DNA of 64,000 nt from an uncultured Bacteroidota bacterium (GTDB lineage: Bacteria > Bacteroidota > Bacteroidia > Flavobacteriales > Flavobacteriaceae), in the NCBI GenBank assembly GCA_913062555.1, contig CAJXVU010000017.1, forward strand, positions 1-64,000, in the 5' to 3' direction. The position numbers and the translations under genes were made by a program. Below are positions 9,861 to 20,235 of the stretch, piece by piece (the first letter of the stretch is position 1; every line of letters begins with the position of its first letter). Below the pieces are notes generated by a model. The model had not been told where the DNA came from, did not search any database, and saw only the letters and a list, made by a program, of their open reading frames with translations.

Positions 9861-11234
9861 TTATTCCATAGTATCCAAAATCATTTTGATATCATTTTCG
9901 GTGGTATCAGGATTTATAAAACAGAATCGAGACACGGTTTCAAAAGTATCTCCAGTTTTCCATTTTGTAGGAGTTACCAGTGCAAATCCTTTGTTATGAT
10001 TTTCGTAAGTCCAATGTGTATAGTCCTCAGGCTTCCACCCTATTCGTCTATATAAGACACAGGATAAACTTGGTTCTCTTACCAATTCTACCTTGGGATT
10101 TTCTTTTATGAGTCTCCCAGCAATTTGAGCCAATTCCAACCCACGCTCTACTGATTTCTTATAACGGTCAGTACCATGAGTCGCTAAGGAGAACCATAAA
10201 GGCAATCCTCTAACACGACGTGTTAATTGTATTTGATAGTCGGTAGGATTAAATCCATGTGCCCCTTCATCTTTAAATATATCAAGATAAGAACCTTGCT
10301 GAGAGTGTGCATTTTTAGCAAGTTCTGGGTTTTTATAAATTACAGCGCCACAGTCATATGGTGAGAACATCCATTTATGTGGATCAATAGTAATACTATC
10401 TGCTTTTTCTATACCATTAAATAAATGTCTCACAGAGTCGGCAGCAAGTGCACCACCACCATAAGCAGCATCTACATGAAACCATAATTGTTCCTTTTCA
10501 CAAATAGCTCCAATGCCATCTAAATCGTCAATAATACCTGCATTTGTAGTACCACCTGTCGCCACAATTGAAAATAACCGTTGTCTTTGATGAGTGGTTA
10601 ATCCATCAATGGTTTCTTGCAAGGCTTCAGCTTCCATTCTATCTTCTGTATCAACCAACAATACGTCCACATCCACAACTTTGGCCATGGCCTTAATTGA
10701 CGAATGTGCACCAATAGAAGTTATAATTAATCCTTTCTCTCTTACATTTTGAGAATCTAAACTTCTCCAATACTCTCTAGCCGCAACAATCGCTGATAAA
10801 TTAGCTGCTGTACCACCACTTGTAAATACTCCAAATGCTCCTTCTGGTAATCCTGTTAAGGAGACGATCCATTTCATGGCTTCATTCTCACAAAAAATGC
10901 CACCTGCACCTTCCATCCAGTAAGCACCATGTATACTGGATACAGAGGTCACCAAATCAAACATTATAGCAGCACGTGTTGGTGATGCCGGTACAAATGC
11001 TAAATTTCGTGGATGGTCTACTGGGACATTCGCTTTTGCCAGGTGTTTACGCCACAATTTAAAGGCGAGTTCACCACCGATCCCATCTTCAGTTATGGTT
11101 TCTCCAACTAATGCTTTTAATTCTTCTGTTTTTTTAGGTTTCCCTATTTTATTTTTTGTTGACGAAATTCTATCAATAGTATATTTCATGACATCCATAG
11201 TCATTTCAACAAGATCAATATCTATTTTGTGCAT
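9861..11234 (-). CDS. PLP-dependent group II decarboxylase family protein
   Basis: A 457-residue fold-type I PLP enzyme of the aromatic-amino-acid/glutamate decarboxylase family. The Schiff-base lysine is K287 in DPHKWMF, the cofactor Asp is D255 in HVDAAYGGG, and TSGGTAANL (138-146) and AHSS (176-179) form the phosphate and ring-stacking sites. The substrate cannot be read from the sequence; aspartate, glutamate, tyrosine and other amino acids are all possible. Its ATG lies four bases after the stop of bshC, so the two are co-transcribed and probably translationally coupled. Confidence 0.85.
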   Translation of the reverse strand: MHKIDIDLVEMTMDVMKYTIDRISSTKNKIGKPKKTEELKALVGETITEDGIGGELAFKLWRKHLAKANVPVDHPRNLAFVPASPTRAAIMFDLVTSVSSIHGAYWMEGAGGIFCENEAMKWIVSLTGLPEGAFGVFTSGGTAANLSAIVAAREYWRSLDSQNVREKGLIITSIGAHSSIKAMAKVVDVDVLLVDTEDRMEAEALQETIDGLTTHQRQRLFSIVATGGTTNAGIIDDLDGIGAICEKEQLWFHVDAAYGGGALAADSVRHLFNGIEKADSITIDPHKWMFSPYDCGAVIYKNPELAKNAHSQQGSYLDIFKDEGAHGFNPTDYQIQLTRRVRGLPLWFSLATHGTDRYKKSVERGLELAQIAGRLIKENPKVELVREPSLSCVLYRRIGWKPEDYTHWTYENHNKGFALVTPTKWKTGDTFETVSRFCFINPDTTENDIKMILDTME

Positions 11235-11238
11235 TGTT

Positions 11239-12840
11239 TTACAGGTTTAGTATTAAAAACTCTCCTTTAAGAGCCTGCAAATTTAATACTAACTGATGGA
11301 TTAATTGGTCTCCAAACTCAAGATAAAGTTCGGAAAAATTCAAATTTCGTTCTTGAAGACTTTGACCTGGAAATAATTGATCTTGAATCTCTGTAATTCT
11401 ATCGATATGACCATTCAAATTTCGCTTTTGTGCTTTGAGCAAACGCTTTTCTAGATTCGATAGTCCTTTTAATTGTTTTTTCTCTTGAGCTGCCACAGCA
11501 CCCAAAAATGATTTATCGGTAACTTCGGCTAGCTGATATAAATTTTTGAATTGGTTTTGTAAATGTTCTTTCTGACTAGTGAAATCAATATCAATATTAG
11601 AAAGGGCTTTTACTTGCTGATTTATCAACACCTCCTGTTTTAAAAACAAATCCTTTAAACTAAGTTCTAGTTTTTCTATTTTTTGAGTTTGCTTTTCTGT
11701 TTTAACCAATACTGAATTACGAAGTAACAACATTGGAAACGGGACATTCACGGTCTCAAAATAAGCCTTCAATTCGAACCAATAGGCCAATTCTCCTCCT
11801 CCACCAATATAACAGAGGTTTGGTAAAATAACTTCCTGATACAGGGGACGCATGATCACATTTGGTGAGAATCGTTCTGGATTCTCATGGAGATGTTTTA
11901 GTAACTCACTCTTACTCCATTTGATCTCAGTATCATTTACATAATAACTACCATTCTTTTCAATAATGCGTTCTCTCAAACCCTTAGTTAAATAGAACAA
12001 ATTAATCTCTCTAGGGTTTACCTGGATTTTATAAGCTTCTGATATTTTACTAAGTTCAGCATTAGTTTTTTCAACAGCGTTATAAGATACCTTTTCGAGT
12101 AACTCTCTTTCTATATACGGAATTAATAGTCTTTTTAAGTCGGGAGTATTGGCATCAATTATTACTAATCCATAATCTTTAAAAAGGGCATTCGCCAAAT
12201 ATCGTGTGGCCTCTGCCAGGTTCTCATGTTCTAAATATGCTTTTTTGAATAAATCTCTTAAAAATTCAGCGTTTTTGCCATGCCCCAATTGATTAGAATA
12301 TGACTCAAACACTTGGTCTAAACCATTCGTGTCTAATTCACCAACACCGCCACTGGCATCACGAGTCCACTTAACCTTTTTTCCTTTAAAATTAAAGTAA
12401 TCTATTTCATCAAAATCATGATCTTCTGTCGCCATCCAATATACTGGCACAAAATTATATTCAGGGTGCTTCGCCTTTAACTCATTAGTAAGGTTAATGG
12501 TTGAAATAATTTTATATAAAAAATATAAAGGTCCGGTAAACAGATTAAGTTGATGTCCGGTTGTAATGGTAAAAGTTTGTCCCTCCCCTAAGGATTCAAT
12601 ATTTGCTAATGTCAATGTCGAAGCATTTACATTTTGATATTGTTTTTGAAGTACCTCTACCAGAACTGCTCGGGTATGAGTCGTAACTGAAGCTTCTTTT
12701 TCTGTTATCTGAGTTTTAAAATTTTCCAGTTTAGGAAAATGGTTATAAAATGGTTGAAGTGCCTGATTTTCATCAAGGTAATCACAAATCAACTCAGAAA
12801 AATAATTAGTGTCTCTAAACGGGATACAGTCTGTTGGCAT
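11239..12840 (-). CDS. bshC: Bacillithiol biosynthesis cysteine-adding enzyme BshC
   Basis: A 533-residue BshC, proposed to add cysteine to glucosaminyl-malate in the last step of bacillithiol synthesis. Typical features are the TTGHQLNLFTGPLYFLYKII segment (about 92-112), VYWMATEDHDFDEI (about 128-141), GGGGELAYWFELK (about 343-355) and a long C-terminal coiled coil (about 390-500). Length matches the family. It shows that the organism probably uses bacillithiol, as many Bacteroidota do; bshA and bshB are not in the window. Followed at once by the PLP decarboxylase gene. Confidence 0.95.
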   Translation of the reverse strand: MPTDCIPFRDTNYFSELICDYLDENQALQPFYNHFPKLENFKTQITEKEASVTTHTRAVLVEVLQKQYQNVNASTLTLANIESLGEGQTFTITTGHQLNLFTGPLYFLYKIISTINLTNELKAKHPEYNFVPVYWMATEDHDFDEIDYFNFKGKKVKWTRDASGGVGELDTNGLDQVFESYSNQLGHGKNAEFLRDLFKKAYLEHENLAEATRYLANALFKDYGLVIIDANTPDLKRLLIPYIERELLEKVSYNAVEKTNAELSKISEAYKIQVNPREINLFYLTKGLRERIIEKNGSYYVNDTEIKWSKSELLKHLHENPERFSPNVIMRPLYQEVILPNLCYIGGGGELAYWFELKAYFETVNVPFPMLLLRNSVLVKTEKQTQKIEKLELSLKDLFLKQEVLINQQVKALSNIDIDFTSQKEHLQNQFKNLYQLAEVTDKSFLGAVAAQEKKQLKGLSNLEKRLLKAQKRNLNGHIDRITEIQDQLFPGQSLQERNLNFSELYLEFGDQLIHQLVLNLQALKGEFLILNL

Positions 12841-12961
12841 ATTTAGCTTTCAATTCTTGGTAAATATAATGTTCTTTGATCTAATTGAAATTTTTGATTT
12901 GGTTAAAAAAAGTCTAAAATTTTAAGACCTTGTTCAAACGCTAAAATTTTCTAAAAAAAAT

Positions 12962-12975
12962 GTTAAAACTGTTAA
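12962..12975. repeat. 14-bp motif GTTAAAACTGTTAA, first copy
   Basis: The identical 14-mer recurs at 40740-40753. Here it lies 54 bases before the M14 peptidase start. Because it is AT-rich, a chance match is possible, but it could be a regulatory site. Confidence 0.3.
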
Positions 12976-13029
12976 TGTTAAATTTAGCTTTATATCTTTA
13001 TTGTTATTATAAAAAAAAGACCAACCAAA

Positions 13030-15504
13030 ATGCAAAAATTTTATCAAATCGTATTAGTCGTTTTATGTTCTGTTTCCTTTACAATGGCGCAGCAATTACA
13101 ATCACCAAGTGATTTTTTAGGCTACGAACTAGGGACTCAATTCTCTAGACATCACCAAGTTATAGACTATTTTAAACATGTAGAAGCACAATTACCAAAT
13201 CAGGTAAAAATGGAGAAATATGGTGAAACCTATGAGCGCAGACCGCTTTATGTGACTTATATCTCTTCTGAAGAGAATATGAAAAACATTGAGACTATTA
13301 GAGAGAACAATCTGAAAAGTGCAGGAATAGTTGATGGAACATCTACTACTAGTGACATTGCAATTGTTTGGTTAAGTTATAATGTTCATGGTAATGAAGC
13401 ATCGAGCACAGAAGCTTCAATGAAAACATTATATACCCTTTTAACTCAAAAACAAGACTGGTTGAAAAATACAGTTGTTATCATTGATCCATGTATCAAC
13501 CCTGATGGTCGCGATCGTTATGCAAACTGGTTTAATGAAACTTCAAGTCGACCGTTCGATATTGATCCTCAATCAAGTGAACATGCCGAGCCTTGGCCAG
13601 GAGGAAGACCGAATCACTATTTATTTGATTTGAATCGTGACTGGGCATGGGCGTCTCAAATAGAATCACAATCACGTTTAAAAGTATATAACAAATGGTT
13701 ACCTCATATCCATGTTGATTTTCATGAACAAGGGATTAATAATCCTTATTATTTTGCGCCTGCAGCAGAGCCATTCCATGAAATTATTAGTGACTGGCAA
13801 CGTGATTTCCAAACTCAAATTGGAAAAAATCACGCCAAATATTTTGATGCAGAAGGCTGGTTATATTTTACACGTGAAAGCTTTGATTTACTTTACCCAA
13901 GTTATGGCGATACCTACCCAACTTATATGGGAGCTATCGGAATGACTTATGAACAAGCAGGCCATAGCCGTGGTGGATTGGGTGTTTTAAGAAATGAAGG
14001 GGACGTATTGACTTTAGTTGATCGTATAGCACATCATACTACAACAGGGCTGTCAACTGTGGAAATATCTTCCAAAAATGCGACTAAACTTAATGCCGAG
14101 TTTAAAAAATTCTTTAATAATTCTGCATTGAAATATAAGAGTTATGTATTGCAAGGCGAAGAAGATAATATCGACGCTTTGAAATCATTATTAGACCGTC
14201 ATGAAATTTCATACGGTAGTGCTCCTAATAGAAAAATTAGCGGTTTTAAATATTCTACCAACGGATCGGGAAGCATAAATGCTTCTTCAAACGACCTAGT
14301 GATTAGTACAGATCAACCCAAAGGAAAAATGATAAAAGCTTTATTTGAACCTGATGCCATGTTGAGTGACTCTTTGACCTATGACATTACTGCTTGGAGC
14401 TTACCTCATGCCTATGGTTTAAATGCTATTGCTAGTACAAGTTTAGTCGCCTCATCTGCTAACACATCAAAACCTGCGGTTGCCCCTTTAGCAAATGCTT
14501 ATGGATATGTGAGTAATTGGAACTCGATGAAAGATGCCAAATTTCTGGCGACCTTACTCAAAAATAATATGAAGGTTAGATTTAATCATAAACCATTCTC
14601 GCAAAAAGGGAATACTTTTAATAGAGGCTCTCTTATTATTTTACAACGAGACAATAAGCATGTCGAAAATTTCACAGCGACATTGAGTGAAATTGCTTCA
14701 AGAAAACAACAACCATTAACCGCTATATTTACTGGTTTTTCAGACACACATCCTGATATGGGATCCTCATCTATAAGTCTAATTAAAAAACAAAAAGTTG
14801 CCATGTTATCTGGAGATGGCACCTCTGGTCTTAATTATGGTGCGTTATGGCATTTCTTTGAGCAACAATTACACTACCCTGTGACATCTATAAATACAAC
14901 CACTTTTAATCGTGTAAATCTTGACGATTTTGATGTGCTTATTCTTCCAAGTGGAAGTTATAGAAGTGTGTTAAATGAATCTGGAATGACTAAACTACAA
15001 TCATGGATTAGAGCAGGTGGAAAAGTAATTGCAATTGATAGAGCATTAAGTACGTTTGCCGGAAAAAAAGGATTCAGTTTAGAATTTAATAAAACGGATG
15101 ATGATAAAGACGAGGAGAATAACAAGCTTATTCCTTATTCAGATCGTCAACGTGAATATGCTAAGCAAATGATAACAGGTGCTATTTTCAAAACTAAAGT
15201 AGACATCACCCACCCGATGGCTTACGGTTATTCTAAAGATTATTTTTCATTGAAATTAGGGTCATCGTCTTATAGTTTATTAGATGGAGGATCGAATGTA
15301 GCACATATAGGTAAACAAGTGACAAAAGTGGCTGGTTTTGCAGGGAGTGAAGCAATGAAAAAATTACCAAATTCTTTAGTCTTTGGAGAAGAACGCATGG
15401 GACGTGGAAGTGTTATTTATATGGTAGACAACACAATGTTTAGAAGTTTTTGGGAAAATGGAAAACTATTTTTAGTGAACTCCATTTTCTTTGTAAACAA
15501 TTAA
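13030..15504 (+). CDS. Exported M14 family zinc carboxypeptidase
   Basis: An 824-residue secreted metallopeptidase. After a signal peptide (1-20) comes the M14 catalytic domain with zinc ligands H120 and E123 (VHGNEASST) and H232 (DFHEQG), the DGRDRY/DLNRD substrate elements and the general base in the TYEQAGHSRGG segment (E308). The long C-terminal half has a class I glutamine-amidotransferase-like look (SGSYRSVL, GGKVIAID) and no obvious catalytic residues. First of three peptidase genes (M14, M16, M28) with gaps of 53 and 29 bases, so probably an operon for peptide or protein use. Confidence 0.92.
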   Translation: MQKFYQIVLVVLCSVSFTMAQQLQSPSDFLGYELGTQFSRHHQVIDYFKHVEAQLPNQVKMEKYGETYERRPLYVTYISSEENMKNIETIRENNLKSAGIVDGTSTTSDIAIVWLSYNVHGNEASSTEASMKTLYTLLTQKQDWLKNTVVIIDPCINPDGRDRYANWFNETSSRPFDIDPQSSEHAEPWPGGRPNHYLFDLNRDWAWASQIESQSRLKVYNKWLPHIHVDFHEQGINNPYYFAPAAEPFHEIISDWQRDFQTQIGKNHAKYFDAEGWLYFTRESFDLLYPSYGDTYPTYMGAIGMTYEQAGHSRGGLGVLRNEGDVLTLVDRIAHHTTTGLSTVEISSKNATKLNAEFKKFFNNSALKYKSYVLQGEEDNIDALKSLLDRHEISYGSAPNRKISGFKYSTNGSGSINASSNDLVISTDQPKGKMIKALFEPDAMLSDSLTYDITAWSLPHAYGLNAIASTSLVASSANTSKPAVAPLANAYGYVSNWNSMKDAKFLATLLKNNMKVRFNHKPFSQKGNTFNRGSLIILQRDNKHVENFTATLSEIASRKQQPLTAIFTGFSDTHPDMGSSSISLIKKQKVAMLSGDGTSGLNYGALWHFFEQQLHYPVTSINTTTFNRVNLDDFDVLILPSGSYRSVLNESGMTKLQSWIRAGGKVIAIDRALSTFAGKKGFSLEFNKTDDDKDEENNKLIPYSDRQREYAKQMITGAIFKTKVDITHPMAYGYSKDYFSLKLGSSSYSLLDGGSNVAHIGKQVTKVAGFAGSEAMKKLPNSLVFGEERMGRGSVIYMVDNTMFRSFWENGKLFLVNSIFFVNN

Positions 15505-15557
15505 CGGATTATAAATTATAATAAAACAAACTCATATTAATCATATCATTCAATCAA

Positions 15558-18410
15558 ATGAAATCATTTAAAATCAAATCGATACTATTGGTCGTTGCAA
15601 TAGTATTAGCGGCTTGTGCTGAAGATAGTAGTAATTCGGAATCCAAAGAATTCAAGGTTGAATTCGAAAAATTCACACTTGATAATGGTTTACAAGTTAT
15701 TTTTCATATTGACCGATCTGACCCGGTAGTTGCTGTAGCACTTACCAGTCATGTAGGATCGTCTAGAGAAATAACAGGAAGAACTGGATTTGCTCATTTA
15801 TTTGAACATTTATTGTTTTTAGAGTCTGAAAATCTCGGTAAAGGGGGATTAGATAAAATGAGTGCCCGAATTGGAGGATCTGGTGCTAATGGCTCCACAA
15901 ATAGAGATCGTACCAATTATTTTCAAACCATCCCAAAAGATGCCTTAGAAAAAATGATTTGGGCTGAAGCCGATAAACTAGGTTTCTTTATCAATACAGT
16001 TACTGATCCAGTGCTTGCAAAAGAAAAGCAAGTTGTAAAAAACGAAAAACGACAAAGTAATGACAATCGTCCTTATGGCCATAGTTTTGCGGTTATAGAT
16101 AAGAATTTATACCCAGAAGACCATCCATATTCATGGCAAGTCATTGGTTCTTTAGAAGACCTACAAAACGCAACTCTTCAAGACGTTAAGGATTTTTACA
16201 ACCGTTGGTATGTGCCCAATAATGTCACTCTAACTATTGCTGGTGATTTTGATAAAGAACAAGCAAAAACTTGGGTTAAAAAATATTTTGATGAGATTAA
16301 ACGCGGTGAAGACATTCCTAAAATGGAAAAGCAAGCCGCGATCCTTTCTGAAACTAAAAATTTGTATTATGAAGATAACTTTGCACGTCTACCACAACTA
16401 ACACTTACTTGGCCTTCTGTTTATCAATACCATGATGACACTTATGCCTTAAATGTTCTGGCGAGCTATCTTTCGCAGGGTAAAGGTGCGCCATTATATA
16501 AAGCGTTAGTAGAAGACAATCAATTAACAGACAATGTCACGATGTTTCAATACAGCTCTGAAATTGCAGGTCAATTTATGCTTCGAGTTACCGCTTTTAA
16601 TGATACTCAATTAGATAATGTTCAAAGTGCGATTAATTCGGCATTTTCAAAATTTGAGGCTGAGGGGATTTCACAAAAAGATTTAGACCGCATTAAAGCA
16701 GGGCAGGAAACTCGTTTTTACAATGGACTATCCAGTGTACTAGGAAAAGGATTTCAACTTGCACAATATGAGGTATTTGCTGGAGACCCAGGATTTATAA
16801 ATCAAGATGTGAAAAATATTTTAGCCGTAACCACCGATGATGTAATGCGGGTATACAATGCCTATATAAAAGGACAACATAACGTAGCAACGAGCTTCGT
16901 GCCTAAAGGAAAGAAAGATTTAGCCCTTGAAAATTCAGTATTAGCAGAAATAGAAGAAGAACGTATTATAGAAGGGGCCGAAGACACTTTTGACGCTAGT
17001 GTCGCGGCTACATACGAAAAAACAGCCTCTAGTTTTGACCGTTCCATGGAGCCTGCATATGGTGAAAGTCCAGATGTAATAATTCCAGAAGTTTGGAAAG
17101 AATCCTTATCCTCTGGATTAAATTTGTTTGGAATTGAAAATAACGAAGTGCCTTTAGTACAATTTAATATGCAAATTAAAGGCGGTATGTTACTGGAAAG
17201 TAAAACTAAAATTGGAGTGTCAAATTTGTTAGCTGACTTATTAACGAAAGGAACTCAAAATAAAACTCCACAACAATTAGAAGACGCAATAGAAAGTTTA
17301 GGGGCTTCTATTAATGCCTACGCGACTAATGAGTCTATTATTGTTTCAGGAAATACTTTAGCAAAAAACTATAAAGCGACAATGGCTCTTGTAGAAGAAA
17401 TTTTAATAGAGCCCCGTTGGGATCTTAAAGAATTTGAATTAATAAAACAAAGTACACTAAGTCAAATTCAACGTCAGAAAGGAAATCCTAATAGCATTGC
17501 TGCAAATGCTTTTGCAAAGTTAACTTATGGTGAAAATCATATTTTATCTTACAATAATATTGGTTCTGAAGCCTCAGTTAACACAATCACGATTGAAGAT
17601 TTACAACAATATTACAATCTGTATTTTTCACCAAATATTACCAGTTTTCATATTGTTGGCGATATTTCAAAACGACGTGTCAACAAATCGTTAGCAGCGC
17701 TTAATAAAAACTGGGCGCCGAAGGACGTTAGTTTTCCTGAAATTGAAACTCCAACAGTACCAGAGGTATCAAAAGTTTATTTCTATGATGTTCCAGGGGC
17801 CAAACAATCTGTGATTCAATTTGGCTATCCAGCACTCGCGGCTACAGATACCGATTATTATGCTGCACAAGTGATGAATTATCGTTTGGGTGGCGGGAGC
17901 TTTGCCTCACAACTTACCCAACAATTAAGAGAAGGTAAGGGTTATACCTATGGCATTAGATCTCGATTTACAGGTTCAAAAACTAAAGGACCATTTATCA
18001 TCTCAAGTGGTGTTCGTTCAAATGTCACCTTAGAATCTGCCAGTCTTGTTAAAGAAATTGTAACTCAATATGGTCCAAATTTCAATGAAACTGATTTGGA
18101 AATCACTAAAGGATTCATGATAAAGAGTAATGCCAGAGCATTTGAAACCATGCGTTCAAAATTGAGTATGCTTAGTAATATTAGCAATTATAATCTTCCT
18201 GATGATTATGCTAAACAACGTGAAGCCATTGTAAAGAGCATGACCGTTGAAGACATTCAGAAACTCGCTGCAAAATATTTGGATGCCACTAAAATGAACT
18301 ATTTGGTAGTTGGTGATGCTGCTACTCAAATGGAAAAACTAGAAGCCTTAGGTTTTGGGAAACCAGAATTACTCAATGAAGTTGAGAAACAAACTAATAT
18401 AGACCAATAA
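15558..18410 (+). CDS. M16 family zinc peptidase, lipoprotein
   Basis: A 950-residue insulinase/pitrilysin-like peptidase. A lipoprotein signal ends in VLAAC (C20). The inverted zinc motif HLFEH is at residues 80-84, with the downstream Glu in the KEKQVVKNEKRQ helix, so the first M16 half is active. The second half (from about 510) lacks HxxEH, as is usual, and serves as the partner lobe with the RLGGGSFAS and GKGYTYGI segments. Length fits a fused two-domain M16B enzyme attached to a membrane on the outside of the cytoplasm. Confidence 0.95.
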   Translation: MKSFKIKSILLVVAIVLAACAEDSSNSESKEFKVEFEKFTLDNGLQVIFHIDRSDPVVAVALTSHVGSSREITGRTGFAHLFEHLLFLESENLGKGGLDKMSARIGGSGANGSTNRDRTNYFQTIPKDALEKMIWAEADKLGFFINTVTDPVLAKEKQVVKNEKRQSNDNRPYGHSFAVIDKNLYPEDHPYSWQVIGSLEDLQNATLQDVKDFYNRWYVPNNVTLTIAGDFDKEQAKTWVKKYFDEIKRGEDIPKMEKQAAILSETKNLYYEDNFARLPQLTLTWPSVYQYHDDTYALNVLASYLSQGKGAPLYKALVEDNQLTDNVTMFQYSSEIAGQFMLRVTAFNDTQLDNVQSAINSAFSKFEAEGISQKDLDRIKAGQETRFYNGLSSVLGKGFQLAQYEVFAGDPGFINQDVKNILAVTTDDVMRVYNAYIKGQHNVATSFVPKGKKDLALENSVLAEIEEERIIEGAEDTFDASVAATYEKTASSFDRSMEPAYGESPDVIIPEVWKESLSSGLNLFGIENNEVPLVQFNMQIKGGMLLESKTKIGVSNLLADLLTKGTQNKTPQQLEDAIESLGASINAYATNESIIVSGNTLAKNYKATMALVEEILIEPRWDLKEFELIKQSTLSQIQRQKGNPNSIAANAFAKLTYGENHILSYNNIGSEASVNTITIEDLQQYYNLYFSPNITSFHIVGDISKRRVNKSLAALNKNWAPKDVSFPEIETPTVPEVSKVYFYDVPGAKQSVIQFGYPALAATDTDYYAAQVMNYRLGGGSFASQLTQQLREGKGYTYGIRSRFTGSKTKGPFIISSGVRSNVTLESASLVKEIVTQYGPNFNETDLEITKGFMIKSNARAFETMRSKLSMLSNISNYNLPDDYAKQREAIVKSMTVEDIQKLAAKYLDATKMNYLVVGDAATQMEKLEALGFGKPELLNEVEKQTNIDQ

Positions 18411-18439
18411 TCAATCTCACCCCTTTTAAAATCTCATCC

Positions 18440-20152
18440 ATGTTTAAAAAATTAATTCCTATTTGTATCGTTGTATTGGTGTTGTTTAATTGTGAACAGG
18501 ACAATTCTACAACAAGTTCCTATTTTGAAAATGTTCGAGCTGCATTTAAAGGTGATGTTGCCCTGGAAACTACTGCTTTTATGGAACAGTACTGGAGAAT
18601 TGCAGGTAATACGGGATTTAATAATAGTGTTTATCACATTGTTTCAAAACTTGAGGAAGCTGGCTATATTTTAGAAGAAAATGCAAGTCCAGAAAACAGA
18701 TTTGTATATAGAATAGAAACTCGCCCATTGAAAAACCCAACCTGGGAGCCTATTGATGCCTCATTACATATTATTGGTATAGATGAACCAATTCTAAAAT
18801 ATGATACCAATAGAAATATGATTTTTAAAAATGCTGTATCTACAGCAAAAGAAGGTGTTACTGGTAGTATCGTATACATAAAAGATATTGAGGAACTAAA
18901 AGATATGAATGTCGATGGCAAAATCGTTTTTGCTGAATTAAATCCCTACAGACTCTATAAAGCAGCCATTATTGATGGCGGTGCAATTGGAATTATCACT
19001 TATAATAACCCTGACTATTTACAGCCAGAAAAAAATGTGACTTCTATTCAATTCAGAAGTATGCCTTATAATGCAGACAGTAATGCCTGGGGAATTGCTT
19101 TATCATATGTAGCAAAGGAACAACTAAAAGCAACTGTTTTAAAGGGAGAGACTCAAGTAAAAGTAAATATTAGCACAAGGCATTATGAGTCAGAAGAACT
19201 CACTGTTGTCGCAAATGTTATTGGTTCGGAATTGCCTCAAGAGAGTTTAGTTTTTAGTGCCCATATTCAAGAACCAGGTGCTAATGACAATGCTACTGGA
19301 GTTGGTACACAATTGGAAATGGCAATGATCACTTCAAAACTATTAACAAGCGGAAGTATCAAAGCAAAACGGACATTAACCTTTCTCTGGGGGGATGAAA
19401 TAATTTCAACACGACGTTATATAAAAGAGGAAGACAAACGTACAGCATCAATAAATTGGGGAATTAGTTTAGATATGGTTGGTGAAAACACCAGTGTTAC
19501 CGGCGGTTCTTTCCTGATAGAAAAAATGCCGGATCCAAGCGCCATCTGGACTAGAGGTAATGATAAACATTCTGAATGGGGTGGGCGTCCACTAAAAGAA
19601 GAGGACATGACACCTCATTATCTCAACGACTTTATTATCAATATTTTTAAAACACAGGGCAAATATGCCAATTGGGAAGTAAACACCAATCCTTTTGAAG
19701 GTGGTAGTGACCACACTCCTTTTTTAAGAGCAGATATTCCTGGTTTATTACTTTGGCATTTTACAGATCAATTTTATCATACGGACAATGACCGTATCGA
19801 TAAGGTTTCTCAAGAGACTATGAAAAATGTTGGTATTGGAGCATTGGTAAGTGCATATACATTAATAAATGCTGACGAAAACACAGCACTAAATCTTTTG
19901 AAGACTATAGAAAACGCAGCTATAAAACGACTTAATGAAGAATTTGACCTCAGCAAAATTGCTATTTCTAGCTCTAGTAATTTAGAAGAAGAAACAAAGA
20001 TTCTGGAATCTTGGAAAGATTGGTATTTTAAAACATACGCTACACTATTAGATATGGCCAAAACTAATAATGAGGTATTACAAGTTGCTATTGCAAAAGC
20101 ACAAGAAGATTTAAATTCTGTAGTGAACACAATGATTGAAAACTTGAAATAA
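18440..20152 (+). CDS. M28 family aminopeptidase-like lipoprotein
   Basis: A 570-residue protein with a lipoprotein signal (C18 in LFNCEQ), a protease-associated-like insert (about 110-245) and an M28 catalytic domain. Zinc-site candidates are H275 (FSAHIQEPG), D283 (ANDNATG), D345 (SLDMVGE), and H447 (YHTDND). The usual catalytic Glu-Glu pair is Asp-Glu here (D319-E320 in LWGDEII), so the zinc ligand at that place may be E320. Last of the three tandem peptidases. A weak hairpin follows before the next promoter. Confidence 0.88.
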   Translation: MFKKLIPICIVVLVLFNCEQDNSTTSSYFENVRAAFKGDVALETTAFMEQYWRIAGNTGFNNSVYHIVSKLEEAGYILEENASPENRFVYRIETRPLKNPTWEPIDASLHIIGIDEPILKYDTNRNMIFKNAVSTAKEGVTGSIVYIKDIEELKDMNVDGKIVFAELNPYRLYKAAIIDGGAIGIITYNNPDYLQPEKNVTSIQFRSMPYNADSNAWGIALSYVAKEQLKATVLKGETQVKVNISTRHYESEELTVVANVIGSELPQESLVFSAHIQEPGANDNATGVGTQLEMAMITSKLLTSGSIKAKRTLTFLWGDEIISTRRYIKEEDKRTASINWGISLDMVGENTSVTGGSFLIEKMPDPSAIWTRGNDKHSEWGGRPLKEEDMTPHYLNDFIINIFKTQGKYANWEVNTNPFEGGSDHTPFLRADIPGLLLWHFTDQFYHTDNDRIDKVSQETMKNVGIGALVSAYTLINADENTALNLLKTIENAAIKRLNEEFDLSKIAISSSSNLEEETKILESWKDWYFKTYATLLDMAKTNNEVLQVAIAKAQEDLNSVVNTMIENLK

Positions 20153-20184
20153 ATATTAATAAATAGATAACCGCAAGATTCGGG

Positions 20185-20215
20185 TTTTGTAATTTGCGAA
20201 CACTATATACTTTTG
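20185..20215 (+). promoter_or_regulatory. Promoter of the alkylation-repair operon
   Basis: TTTTG (20185-20189), an 18-base spacer, then TACTTTTG (20208-20215), a full match to the flavobacterial -33/-7 pattern. Transcription should start near 20219, 17 bases before the ATG of the AraC-Ogt gene. Confidence 0.7.
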
Positions 20216-20235
20216 TTTCATAAATTTGAAGCATT

